From Rhodosporidiobolus odoratus (taxonomy: Eukaryota > Basidiomycota > Microbotryomycetes > Sporidiobolales > Sporidiobolaceae): 64,000 nt of DNA. Below are positions 11,283 to 23,202 of the stretch, piece by piece. The DNA lies in assembly GCA_034387635.1 (NCBI GenBank), contig JAOANU010000004.1, positions 1,240,001 through 1,304,000 on the forward strand, written 5' to 3'. The notes under the pieces were generated by a model, which had not been told where the DNA came from, did not search any database, and saw nothing but the letters and a program-made list of their open reading frames with translations. The position numbers and the translations under genes were made by a program. Within the stretch, counting starts at the first letter, position 1, and the number at the start of each line of letters is the position of its first letter.

Positions 11283-12039
11283 TCTGAGTTTGCCAGGACT
11301 CTCGCTCTGGCCTTTTCGTTCCCTGCGACCTTCCTGCGTATATACGACTCGCTCAAGCCTGTCTTCGTTCCTCCTTACACGCGCTGAAGATCGGTTTTCT
11401 CGTTCTCCTCGACAGCTTGACCAAGCTGTAGCTTCTTCATAATTTCTTAGCGTATCTTTCCTCACTTGCTTGCGCGCTTTGCGTCCGCTCAGTTTCTCTC
11501 TCACCATCGCTCTAACCTGGCCAGTCTCGTCTCTGCTGGCTGGAACATTTCTTTCTCGAGTTGATGTCGCCAGACCACCCTAGATCGAGACCCTGCACGC
11601 TGACCCTCCTCTCCTTTCGCAGAAACTCGCTGACCCGAATCTACAGGAGACGGGGGAGACTGAGCGTGCAGTGAAGAGAATCGCAGCAAACGGTTGCCAG
11701 GATCAGCTCGGTGGTTGGTTTGCAGCTCGCGGAATTCTCTCTTTCCTCCTTTTTTCCTTGGGCACACAAAATTTGGTACGAGCCTTGCTTGCGCGTACGT
11801 GGTAGATCGCTGAAGACGTTGCTGGGTACGTCCCTTGTCCCCCCTCCCCCCCTTTCCTGCTCTGAATCTCGAATTTGAATCGTTCCGTTTGCAAAGGTTG
11901 CTGCACTCGAACGCAACTGACCTGACTTCTCCCCTTCGATTGCGCAGCTCAACGCTCTTCACTTCTGTCTATTCTCTCCTTCTACCCTCCAACCTCTCGT
12001 CTCGCCTCGTCTCAGCCGTCTCTCACCTACACAAGAGTC
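11283..12039. other. Intergenic region before the cupredoxin-like gene
   Basis: A 757-nt stretch without a supportable gene. It contains the 3' end of the preceding transcript and, from about 11,940 on, a strongly C/T-rich leader in front of the ATG at 12,040. Confidence 0.4.
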
Positions 12040-14721
12040 ATGAAACGCTCCTCATCTTCAACTCTTCTCGCCCTGGTAGCACTTCTCCCGCTCTTGTCTT
12101 CGCTCTCAGTCCAGCATTCCCTCGTAGCCGGTATGACTTCCTCTCCTCAGGTCCCTCTGCTCGACAGCACTGACACAACCCCTGTTCATTTCTCTTTCTT
12201 CCTTGTCCCCTCTCCTTCCTTGCGCTTTCCCTCGATACAACTCTCGCTGTTCCCTGCACACGTCAACTATTCTTCCTCCTCGTTCTCACAGCCCACGCAC
12301 GCTACCCCCGTCACCTTGACCACCACCGCAACAATCCTTCCTTTCACCGTCTCAACCGCAGACAGGGTCCCGCTGCTCCCCCTCCTGGTGATCCCGCCGC
12401 CGCTAGTCCTGTTTCGGGAGGTCCTCCCGCCGCTGATGCGAGTGCCGGCACTGGCGCTGGTGGGTCGGGGATGGACGGGGGAGCGATGAGCGGCATGGGA
12501 GGAGGAATGGGAGGAATGAGCATGGCTGTGCCCGCGACCGATGCAGCTCCAGCCATGCCTTCTTCCGGTTCTGGAGGTAGTGGTGATGGAGGAGGAGGGA
12601 TGGGGGCGGGGGATGCGGCTACGCTTGCGCAGAGTGGCAGCGGGAGTGGAGGAGGGTCGGGAGGAATGGGAGGTGGTGGGATGGGAAGTAAGGCTTATCA
12701 GCAGTGTGTGCAGCAGTGCATGGGTGCGTCTTCTTGTTTCCTTCTTCCTGCTTTCGGCGGTGCTCGCTGATCTTAGGTTTTGAGACTGATCATGCTGGTG
12801 GTTTCTTTCCTCTTGCCTTCTTCCTCATCTTCTGCTTTCTGCCTCCTTCCGTTCACTGCGATCCTCTACTCGCTTAGTCTCCGTTGGCGTAGACGTCAAC
12901 GTCAACAGCGGTTCCGGAGGTGGCGGAAAAGGCAAAGGAGGGAAAGGTGGTGGTGGGACTCCCCCTCTACCTGCACCTCCTCCTCCTGCAGGCTCAGCCT
13001 CGTCCCCGCCCCCGCCGCCCGCTTCTCCTCCCCCGCCTCCACCCGGTAACGCCTCAACAAATGCTGTCGGTGACTTGTTGGCTGGACCGGGTCAGGTTGT
13101 TGTCGCCCCCAAGATGGGTGATTTGGTGCGTCTTCTATCTCCTGGTTGTTTCCTGGGCGGCTAACTTCAGTGCGCTAGCCAACCTGGGATGGATCAATCC
13201 CTCGGACAGACAACAGCTGATTCCCTTTCCTCGATTTACTCCTTCTTCACCCATCTATTCCCCACTTACCGACGATCGATAGAGGATGGTGCCGTTCAAC
13301 ATCGCTGCCAAGCCGGGGGACAAGGTGCAATTTGTTTGGGGGGCCGGACGTGCGTCTCTCGATTGGCTTGCTTGCTTCGTCTCTTTCGCAGTCGACTGCT
13401 GACGCTTCTCCTTCCCATTCTCACCTCACTCGTCTTCTTCCGCACATCGCTCCCCGCTCGGCTTCGCCTGCGCCAACACTATTCTCCCCCTTCTCGATTT
13501 ACCTACCGCCGTCTCAGCTCACACCGTCACCGAATCCTCCGCTCTCGCCATCTGCAACGCCTCGAAAGCCTCTGGAGCCTTCAAGTCTGGCATGCAGAAC
13601 AAGGGGTTCACGTTTGACGTTCAGGTCAAGGATACGAAACCGATTTGGTATTACTGCACGGTTAAGGATCACTGTTTGAAGGGGATGTTTGTGCGTCAAT
13701 ACTTCTCTTCGACTGTAGTCCCTACTCTTCTGTATCATGGTACACGGAGCTAGGAATAGGGTCGGCGCAAACTGCGATGGTTGACGCTACTTGCATTTCT
13801 TCCCACCCTCCTCGTCCTTTTTCCCTTCCATCTTTTCTACCCACTCTCGCAGGGCGTCATCAACGCTCCTACCACCGCCGATCCTAACAAGCAGATGGGA
13901 GGTAAGATGGCGGCTTGGGGTCAGCAGTGCGTCGACTTCCCTCCAGTTCCTCCTTGGCGATTTGAGAAGGTCATCCTAACATGGCTCGTTCGAATTCCAC
14001 CTCGCCCTCGTCCTTCTTCAAACGCACTCCTCAACCCTCCTTTGTCTGCTGACTTGCCTATACAGGAGCGCCGACAATCAAGCCCTCATTGATGCGACCA
14101 TCACTATCCTCGCCTCTTCCTCAGCGAGTCCCCAGATCTCGGATTGGGGGTCTGACCTTGACGTGAGCTTCTTTCCTCGCCACCCGTGCTGTCTCTTCCA
14201 CGGTTCAGCCTCCGCTGACCCGTCCCTCCCTCCCTCTGCCGTGTCTCTCCATCTCGCCTGTTTCTTCTCTTTCATCATGCCCTCCGCACTCCATATCTCC
14301 TTTTTCCGACGCTCAACTCTCGCCTGGGCAGGCCTCTCACTTTCAAGACTGGGCCATGCCCTACGCCATGCAAGGCATGCTCAAAACTCGTCAATACTTT
14401 GCTCAAAACCCTCAACTCCTCGCCGCGACCAACTCTTCTTCCTCCGCCAATTCGACCTCGACTTCTCCCATCACGGGGGGAAACTCCACCCTACCCGCCG
14501 GTAATGGAACGTCCGCCACTGCTGGTGTACCGACTGCCGGAACTTCGGCTGCTCCTGATGTCAATGCGGCGGGAGCGGCGGGGAATGCTAGTGCTAGTAT
14601 GAGTGGGATGGGACTCACTGGGGCGGGTGGGACGTTGAGGCGTGCTGAGGCGAGTTTGTTGGCTGTCTTGTTCGCCGTGGCGATTGCGGTGGTAGGGGGT
14701 GTGGTCGTTCAGCTGGTCTGA
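12040..14721 (+). CDS. Secreted GPI-anchored cupredoxin-like protein
   Basis: Eight exons (12040-12130, 12292-12723, 12878-13125, 13283-13349, 13518-13690, 13853-13926, 14066-14162, 14332-14721) give 523 aa. It has a signal peptide (basic start, Leu/Ala core), a Met/Gly-rich region (repeated GGMGG), a Pro-rich linker, then one cupredoxin-like domain: VPFNIAAKPGDKVQFVWG, PHTVTES, YYCTVKDHCLKGM. The His, Cys, His and Met positions match type 1 copper ligands. The tail is Ser/Thr/Ala-rich and ends in a hydrophobic segment (LLAVLFAVAIAVVGGVVVQL), typical of a GPI signal. This layout matches fungal extracellular serine-rich cupredoxin proteins of the cell wall; no enzymatic role is established for them. 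A basic RLNRR before the Met/Gly region may be a processing site. Confidence 0.82.
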
Positions 14722-15443
14722 GTGAGTGAGCAGGGTTAAAGCATTCCGGGAGTGTGGCTTGCAGTCGCAGTCGCATTCGGAGAGTTTGACGTTGTTGTTG
14801 GTCTGTGTCCTCGTGTCGGACGAAGGGAGTGTTGGAGACACTGGTTTTTCCTTCTTTGTAGCACTTTCGTTCCCGTCTCTCCCCCCTTCTCTCTCGCTCC
14901 TTGGCTTAGCTTGTTGCGCCTCGACGGTGGATGAGAATGTCTATAGCCTGTGGCTTTTTTCTCTACCTCGCGCACCAGTAAGCTAGGGAGAGAACACAGT
15001 AAGGACAGCTTACGCGAGGGAACGCATCCGAAGCGGAAATACATTGTGCAGTGACGGTTAGGCAAGCTTGCCTGTGAATGCTACACACAGCCCAAACTTT
15101 GCCCTGCTGAATACGCCTCGCTAGCCTCCCCGACAACTTGCCCAGATCATGGCATTCTCAGCGCTTCCTTCCCCTCTTTTTCCCTATACCCTTTGCTGGC
15201 TAGCATTTCCTGCAGATGCTCGACCACAAACGCAAGCACCTCATCACATACGTCCTTGCAGGCAGCGGAAGTGTTGCCGAAGAGTTCGATTAAGCACGCC
15301 GCAGAGAGTCTCGAGCCATACAGAGTGCGATCGAGCAAAACAGACAGAGTGGTGCCGATGCCAACAAATGCCAATCAGGAGAGAAATCGCAAAATCTATT
15401 CCCCCGTATAAAACAAAGTTCGCTCTCTATCAGAACACCAAGT
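14722..15443. other. Convergent intergenic region between the cupredoxin gene and MET10
   Basis: Both flanking genes end here, so the 722 nt should hold two 3' UTRs and terminators. No conserved coding segment or structured RNA is recognised. Confidence 0.4.
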
Positions 15444-18400
15444 CTAGTAGACCTCGAGGATGTACCTCTCCTCCTCCTTGAGCTCCTCGATGTACGCCTG
15501 CGCCTGCTCGACCGTCTTGCCCGCCTGGACTTGACCCTTGACGAGCGCTTCGTAGATGTCGGGGACGGGCCAGGTGGGACCGCAGAGCTGCGAGCGGTGT
15601 ATGACTGTCAGCACTGCGGCAGAAAGGAGAGACTCGAGAAAATCCAAGGAAAAAAGGGAACAAAAAGGTGGAGTGTCCGAGAACTCACGTAGAAAGAACC
15701 AGTCTCGAGCATCTTGGTGAGCAAGGCAGCGTCTTCTACCATCTTGTGCTGGATGTAGACCTTTTCGGACGTGTCACGCGAGAAGGCGAGACCCAAGCGA
15801 GTGACGATGCCTTCCTGGAAGTACGCCTCGAGTTCCTCGCTGCGCCGGGGATAAAGTCGAACGACAGCGAGTGAGCCGATCCAGCGCGGCGGAAGTGTGT
15901 GAGAGAGAAAGCGCACCCATAGAGATACTCCTGCGCTCTGTGCCTCGAACCGAAGTAGTACAGCATCGGGCCAACCTCGACGCCCTGCGATTTCTGCCAC
16001 GCGCGCTCCTGGATGAAGGCACGGAACGGGGCCGCTCCCGTGCCTAAGCCACTCATCGTGACTGGTGCGAGGGGGTCTTTTGGGAGTACCATGACGGACG
16101 GTTTGACGCTCGCCATAACCTTGTCCCCCGGCTTAAGGCCCGAGAGGTAGCGCGTGCATTGACCGTAGCGGGGCGAACCTGCGTTGCAATTATGAGAAGG
16201 CAAAGGTGAGGTAGCCACGCGAGGTTGGACGGATGGAAAGAATGAGAAGCGAAACAAAAAAAGTTTAAAGGTCAGAAAAGTCCGCTAGGTCGCCCAGAAA
16301 CGAGGAGAGAACGAGTGCGCACCCTTCGGGGTCTGCCATTCGACCGTGACGATGAGAAGGTGAACAGAGTCGCCAACAAAGTTTTGGGAAGAGGCGATAG
16401 AGTAATGACGAGGCTTGATCTCCTCGATTTCGCGTACGAGGTCCTCGATCGGAACCTTGGCGCTCGGGAACTGTCGCATGATGTCGGCGTAGGTAACAGT
16501 ATCCATCTCGCTCATCTTCTTGAAGGTCGAAGAACCCTCGGGGCAAGCGATGAATCGAAGGGCGCGCTCCTCGTTCTTGTTGGTCGCATACTTGGAAAGA
16601 GTCTCATAGAACGACTTGCCGGGCTTGCCGAAGATGTCGAGGTTCTGTTGGAAGACTTGGAAGACGGTACGCTGCTCGATGCGGTGCGGGTGAAGGCGGT
16701 CGGGGATGGAAACGACGGCGTCCTTGTCAAGACCGTACCACTCGAGGAACTTCTCAACTTCCTCCGTGTCGTTCCAACCGTGGATACCGAGTGCCTCGCC
16801 AATCGCGTACTTGAGACCGGTGCCTTCCGTCGAGAACTCGATGTGGAAGACGTTGCGGTCGTAGGTGTTGGGGGTAAGACGGCGGTTCTCGGTAACGGTG
16901 ATAAGGAAGTTCTTCTCGGGCAAGTCGGGGCGAAGCTTCTCCTCAAATGCGCCCTCGAGCTCGAATGCCTCGGGGAAGAGGAGGCGGTGGGCGGCAGAGT
17001 GCCACGAGGCTTTCTGTGAGGTACCGGCAATCGAGGCGACGGGATCGGCAAAGGTACAGTCGGGGTTGGGTGCGGCAGCGGTGGGGGTGAGGAGGGAGGG
17101 AAGGGCCGCAGGCAGTTCAACAGGCTTGCCTTCCTCGTCGACGGGCTGGTCGGCCCACGAAGCGAGAACCTCGATCTTTTCGAGAGCGTTGCGGACGGCG
17201 CCGTTGACCTCGACGAGCTTGGCCGCCTTCCACTTCGAGAAGGTCGGGGTGGAGGCGAGGAGGGTGACGAGCTCCTTGGCCGAGATGGTCGAGGGGAGGT
17301 AGAGAGTCCAGAAGACGATTTCGGCGACGGCGGCGGTCGAGACGTTCTGGGCTTTCGCGACCTTGTCGGTATCGATGGCGAAGAGGTGGCCTGGCTTGCC
17401 AGCCTCGACGAGGGCCTTGCGTGCGGAGTAAGGCAGCTTGGTCGCAAAGTCCTCTTGCGTCCAATTGGCCGAAACGACGATGCGAGTGTTGGAGTTGATG
17501 GTCTCCTTCGCAATCGGGGCATAGGCCTTCAAGACAGCCTGAGCGCCCGAGACGAAGAGGAGCGAGGGTGTGGAGGTCTCGATGATCGAGGCGAGGGAAA
17601 CCTCCTTGGTTTCCTTGCCTGCCGGCTCGAGGAGGAGCGCCGCTTGCTGTAGACCAACCTGGCGGTAGTTGTCGTACTTGACCTCGAGCTTGGCCGAGAC
17701 ACCGGTGTTGGCGCCGGAGAAGGTTTGGGCAAGGACGGCCGGAACTTGCTCCGAGCCGCCGGAGGTCGAGTCGAGGTCCCAGAAGACAGCGAGCTTGGCA
17801 GCGGATGGGAGGAGAGACGTGACAGCAGAGGCGCTCGACGATAGCTTGGCAAGGCGCGCAGCCCAGTCGGAAACAGTAGGGACAGTCGAGGTTGGGACGG
17901 CGAGGGTGCGAACCTTGAGCTTCGAGCCGGCGGCGAGAATGGAAGTGAGAACCTGCGGACGCGCCTTTGTCAGTAAAGTGTTTCCTTACGAGATATGTGA
18001 ACCGGCAGGCGTACCTCTTCGAACAAGGGACCCGAGGCCTCGCCTTCCTCAGTGAAGACGGACAGCGACTTGGCCGACTGGGGAATGGCGCTGAGGAGCG
18101 CCTCGGCGTTCCACGGCTTGAGGACGCGAACAGTGAGAACACCGATGTCGCTGGCGCCGGTCGCCTTGAGGGCCGCCTTTGCAGCTGCCGAGTAGACGGA
18201 GGCGGGAAGAACGAGAACCTTGGTGGCGTCCTTGGCACCCGAGTAGTCGAAGTAAGGGATGGTAGACTCGAGGGTGGCTGAGAGAGACTTGCCAGCGGGG
18301 ACGGGAGTAGTGGGCGAAAGGGTAGAGAGCTGGCGACCAGCGGTGAGGCCGTCGAAGACGTTGACCAGGTCCGCTCCAGCTGCAGCGACACCCTTAGCAA

Positions 18401-18902
18401 GGCCGGTACCGACGATAGCCGCCTCTTGCGCGGTCTCGTTCAGCACAACAGCGCCCTCCCATCCACCCTCAGCAAGACGCTTGGCGCCCTCCAGGACCGC
18501 ACCCAATTCCGGCACCTGAGTGAGGGTCGGCTCGCCCTCTTCATCGACGGAAAGGGAGGAGGTCTGGGCGGAGAGGTGAACTGTGAGAGTAGGGCGCTTG
18601 TTGGCCTCGGGGAGGGAGAGGAGCGACGGAACGAGGGCGAGGAAGGAAGAGGTGGACCCGAGGACGGCGATGGGTTTTTCACTGTTTCCTGCATCGGCTC
18701 CCTTGCTGGTGAAGGCGGCGGATTCGACGTAGCCAACGAGGGAGCTACCAGCTCCTGCGCGAACCTGCATGTTGAAGATGCGGGCGGGGCCATTCAGCGC
18801 GGCGCCAAAGGGAGCGGAGGGAGTCGAGTCGTAGACGAAGGCGGCGACGGAGGAGGAAGAGGCATCGGCCTCGAGGAGCTGGTGGAGAGTCTGCGCCGCC
18901 AT
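15444..18902 (-). CDS. MET10: Sulfite reductase [NADPH] flavoprotein (alpha) subunit
   Basis: Five exons (18902-18015, 17952-16323, 16178-15917, 15839-15689, 15587-15444) give 1024 aa, close to fungal Met10. The N-terminal half is the pyruvate:ferredoxin-oxidoreductase-like region without a flavodoxin domain, as expected for fungi. The C-terminal half is a ferredoxin-NADP reductase module: RHYSIASS (FAD), GTGAAPFRAFIQER and YYFGSRHRAQEYLY (NADPH), and the C-terminal GSFYLCGPTWPVPDIYEAL segment. With the hemoprotein subunit Met5 it reduces sulfite to sulfide in sulfate assimilation. An in-frame upstream ATG at 18,998 exists, but MAAQTLHQLL at 18,902 is the better start by comparison with the family. 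The gene is divergent from the kinase at 19,349, with 446 nt between the two ATGs. Confidence 0.96.
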
Positions 18903-19348
18903 GCTGCTGTCCTGTCCGTTTCCTTGCGGGAGATGTGTGCAAGACGGTGAACAGGAAGGAAAAGAATCGCGATGGCGAATTCGAGATGCTGACAACAATG
19001 CTAAGACAACAGCTGGACTTGACCGGTCTCGGGTATCTAGCAGCTTGTATGCCTACACAGACTGGACTTGTGCCCTCAGGAAATGTGGACGACGACTTGT
19101 AAGATGTTGAGGGAAAAAGCGATTTCAGCTGTCTTCTCTGCTGAAGACAATGTCGAGCACGCTAGCCATCATCTCAGAGTCTGGCAGAGTACTACACAGT
19201 ACGGTCTGTCCCATCAGAGGGTGGTTGACTGTCGTTGTTTCCCCGCTACTTCAATTCTTTGGTCCTCCTTTCAATCCTCTGAACTTATTCTCCTGCTTGA
19301 TCAGACCACACACCAGACACTCAGAGCAAGGCGCACTATCTGTACAAG
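18903..19348. promoter_or_regulatory. Divergent promoter region MET10 / Fpk1-type kinase
   Basis: The 446 nt between two divergent start codons must contain both promoters. No specific operator can be assigned; the kinase side is pyrimidine rich near the ATG. No coding potential is supported here. Confidence 0.45.
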
Positions 19349-22300
19349 ATGGCTACTCCCATCGACTCGCCCTCGTTGTCTTCCTCTTCCCCCGCACCTC
19401 CTCCACCTCATCCTACAACACTCCCTCCTCCCGTTCCTTCTATTCCAATCAGTCCATCTCCAGCACAGTCACCATGGAAGCGAATGGTAGGGCGACTCAG
19501 CCGCAAAAACTCTTCAGCAGAGGGAGTTCCTCCCATGGCTTCCCCTCCGTTGGACGACTCACAGGGGTCCGACCTCTTCTCTCCCGCCGCCCTCAAGGCG
19601 GGTCTCTCTGCCGCTTCGCCCAATCAGCCTTCGCCGCACAACCTCCCGTCTCCCAGCCTGAGCGGCTACTCTACGGACGGAGGAGGGTATTTCGCGGGCG
19701 CAGCACTTAGGGGCGGTGGGAGTGTCAACGGGAACGCTAGTCCGTCGTTGAGCTCAAGGAGCGGAAAGAGCGGGAAAGAGAACTTGAGGAGCTCGACGAA
19801 GAAGCAAGGAAGCGGAGGTTCGGGTGGGGGAAAAGCAGACAAGTACCGCTCCTTGTCTCGCTCGCAGCGAAGTCGCAGTCGGGCAGGTTCGCCGGCCGTC
19901 GAGGGTGCACTGCATACCGCGAGTCCGACGCAGGCGGGCTTCCGACTAGCTAGCAATCCTCCGACTGGGGCTGGCACGGGCTCGAGCGGTACAAGCGGTG
20001 AAGGTCAGCGGGGAGGGGCGGCCGGCCGATTCCTTCGACGAGTAGCTTCGGCACCGAACACGAAGGCCCTCTTTAACGGTGGACTGTTCGGTCCTTCATC
20101 GTCTTCGGCCACAAGCGGCGCGGCTGGATCGCACCCGTACCCGCCGACAAAGAACGGATTCCTCTCCACCTCGCTAAAGAGCGCGAATGGAGAAGAGGTT
20201 CCGCCTCTCCCGACTGGCATCATCCCCGTTGGCGACCTGCATGACAGTGGCGTTTCCTTCGGCACCTCCACACCCAAATCGATTGGGACGAGCAAGAACG
20301 GTTCGGCAGCTTCCAAATCCTCTCGTTCCGATAGCGGGCGAGACAAGTCAACATCCTCCTCGGCCCGCTCTTCAGGCGGCAACAAGCTCGGTCCCGTATC
20401 CTCTTCGCCCACCCGATCCCGCTCTTCACCCCAAATCGCTCACAAGTCTCCTTCCCTGCCCATTTCCGCCTCGACATCTCTCCTCGCCCCTCCTTCACCC
20501 GCCGCTACCTCCCTGTCACTCAATAACGGCGGTCTCGCCGGCTCCCCTCGCGCCGCCTTCCGAAGAACCTACTCGTCCTCCTCGATCCGAGTACGGAACC
20601 TCGAAGTCGGGCCGTCGAGTTTCCAGAAGATTCGGATGCTCGGAAAGGGAGATGTGGGTAAGGTGTATCTCGTCAGGGAGAAACAGACCCAGAAGCTGTA
20701 TGCGATGAAGGTGCTGAGTAAGAAGGAGATGATCAAGAGGAATAAGATCAAGAGGGCTTTGGCGGAAGAGGTACGGATTTGCCTCACGTCCTTCAGTTTC
20801 TCAGGATCGTGCGGGAAACTGAGATGGCTGATTCGGGATGATCGCGGTTTTTGTGCAGGAAATCCTTGCTGGCTCGAATCACCCTTTTATCGTCACCCTC
20901 TACCATTCTTTCCAATCCGACGACTACCTTTATCTCTGTACGCTCGTCTCACACCTGTATCATCTTCCGTCACTCACTCAGCCTTTGCTCGCAGGTATGG
21001 AATACTGCCTCGGCGGCGAATTCTTCCGCGCCCTGCAGACTCGCCCAGGCAAATGTCTTCCTGAAGAAGGTGCCAAGTTTTACGCGGCTGAGGTCGTGGC
21101 CGCGCTCGAGTACCTGCACCTTATGGGATTCATCTACCGAGACCTCAAGCCTGAAAGTAGGTTTCCGCTCTCGATTGAGGCTCCCCCGTTCTCCTATCTC
21201 TCCATCCTAGCAAAAATGGGAGATTTGGGGCAATGGCCTTCACTCGGCAATGCTGACCTACCTTTCCAATTATTCGTAGACATCCTCCTCCACGAAACTG
21301 GCCACATCATGCTTTCCGATTTCGACCTTTCCAAACAGGCCGACCCGAACGGTTTCGGCGGCGCGCCGGCGGGGATCAAGATGATGACCCCCAATGGTGT
21401 GCCCCTGGTTGATACGAAGAGCTGCATTGCGGACTTTAGGACAAATAGCTTCGTCGGGACGGAGGGTATGTCTTGCTTTTTCATGATCCACGTTACCTCC
21501 TTTGCTGCCGGGCGTCAGCCCGTCGCCGAGCAGCTACATGTGTGACTGACGACTCCCGTTCTGCAGAATATATTTGTCCTGAGGTCATCAACGGGCGCGG
21601 GCACTCTTCTGCCGTCGACTGGTGCGCCTTTCTTTCACACCTCGTCGATGAACTCCCCTGCTACAGCGTCCGAGCTCTCGACACACAAGCCTCCATCGCT
21701 TGCGTTGTCAGTTACTGCCGAGCTCTCGCTTATCTTGCCTTTGTCGCAGGTGGACCGTCGGTATCCTCATTTACGAAATGCTCTACGGCTGTACCCCATT
21801 CAAGGGCTCGAACCGACATGCCACCTTCTCGAACGTCCTTCGCAACGACCCATCCTTCCCTGACCACCCTGCCACAACAACCCTGTGCAAGAGCCTTATC
21901 AAGAAGCTTCTCACCAAGGACGAGCACCGGCGGCTCGGCAGTCAGAGTGGTGCGAGTGAGGTCAAGCAGCACAAGTGGTTCTCGAGTATCAACTGGGGCT
22001 TATTGCGGCATCAGAAGCCCCCAATCGTGCCTCAGATTTCGTGCGTTGCCTTTCACTTTCTACCTCTCTCTGTGTGGCTGACCGGATGCGATATCGACAG
22101 GAATGCCGAGCAACTTAATTTCCGAGCCATGCGCGAGTCCAAGTCGCTCGACCTCGAAGGCCAAGCCCTATGGCAACCCTGGCCCGAAGTCGAATCCGAG
22201 TTCCACACCCCAGTCGGCACGCCCATCTCGACCCCGGTCGGTACACCAGGCCTGACCGGTCCCTCGATGGTCAGCCAGGAAATGCGAAAGAGCCGAAGTC

Positions 22301-22425
22301 GGGACAAGGCGGCCGAGAGGGAACGGAGGAGTCCGACGGTCAGCGGTGGGGGGAGCAGTCCCGGCTTCCCACATGTTGCTCAGCTTTCGACTACACCGAC
22401 CAACCCTTCGCCGCTTGCTACTTAG
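19349..22425 (+). CDS. FPK1: AGC-family Ser/Thr kinase of the Fpk1/Kin82/Nrc-2 group
   Basis: Seven exons (19349-20770, 20859-20937, 20995-21156, 21280-21465, 21567-21621, 21750-22040, 22101-22425) give 839 aa. About 415 N-terminal residues are Ser-rich and disordered. The kinase domain follows: [12 protein letters not shown] loop, YAMKVLSK with the ATP Lys, [13 protein letters not shown] catalytic loop, LSDFDLSKQ (the DFD variant typical of this group), [11 protein letters not shown] activation segment, and [17 protein letters not shown] long insert sits between DFD and the GTE motif, as in Nrc-2. Family knowledge: these kinases phosphorylate Dnf-type phospholipid flippases, and Neurospora Nrc-2 controls development. 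All catalytic residues are intact. The C-terminal tail has [15 protein letters not shown] repeats, possible phosphosites. Confidence 0.93.
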
Positions 22426-23202
22426 ACACTATCTTCGCCTCCTCGGGTCCCTATCTTCGCATCCTCGCAGTTTTTTCGCCCTTCCTCTCGGCCAAATACC
22501 TATATTCATTCATCGACGGACCGACACTATCTTCGCCGTTCTCATACACTCCTAGTCTATCACGCTCCCGTCTCTTCACTCGTCCAACACCTTGCGCTGC
22601 TGTTGCCCTGCCTTTGCATCACATCCTTACTTACGCACTTCTTACTCGACGACGTCGCCTCAGTTCCCGTCTTCTTTGACCCTTGCTCGTCATTCCTTCT
22701 TCCCTTCTGTCTCCCCTCGTTCTACTTGTATCTACTTTGACGCCCTGCCTTCCCGACCATCGCACCTTACGTCCTTTGCACGTCTTTCTTCTCTTCTTTC
22801 TTCTTTCTTCTTCCCGCGTCCCCCTCATCCAGTGTTGCCACATCCCCCTTTCCGTCCTTGCGTCTCTATTCGCTCGTTCGCCCTCCGTGATTGGTTCGTT
22901 GTGTTACGTAGTCATCGTCGTTCTTCAGTCAGTAGCAAGTCAGTAGCAATCGCACAAAACCCGACTTTAGTTTCGTTCGTTCCTCTTTGAGCGCCCCCGG
23001 ACGATGTCTAACACCACAAGTACTGCTGTGTGGCTCACATAACTTCGTTAAAGCCCTGGTCAACATCGAGTTTTTTTTCTGCCCCGGAGAAAAATCTTTC
23101 TTACTCTTGCTCTCTGTCTCCTTGTGCTTCACCTCAGCTCCGGATCTGCTATACCCAGAGAGAAACCCCTCAGTAAAAACCTAGACACGACTACTCTACA
23201 CC
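22426..23202. other. Intergenic region and long leader before the eIF4E-like gene
   Basis: The 777 nt hold the 3' end of the kinase transcript and a very T/C-rich stretch (about 22,690-22,870). No conserved gene is seen. The 200 nt before the ATG at 23,203 look like a transcribed leader and include the short upstream ORF listed separately. Confidence 0.4.
23004..23042 (+). promoter_or_regulatory. Possible upstream ORF (12 codons) in the eIF4E-like leader
   Basis: An ATG at 23,004 opens a 12-codon frame (MSNTTSTAVWLT) that stops at 23,042, 160 nt before the main ATG. Whether it lies in the transcript is unknown; it may be chance. Confidence 0.25.

Noticed and set aside
15700..18400. Several long open frames overlapping MET10 on both strands and in other frames (up to over 400 codons)
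   Set aside because: Composition is Arg/Pro/Ser rich with no conserved motifs; they are shadows of a GC-rich gene whose own frame shows clear flavoprotein motifs.
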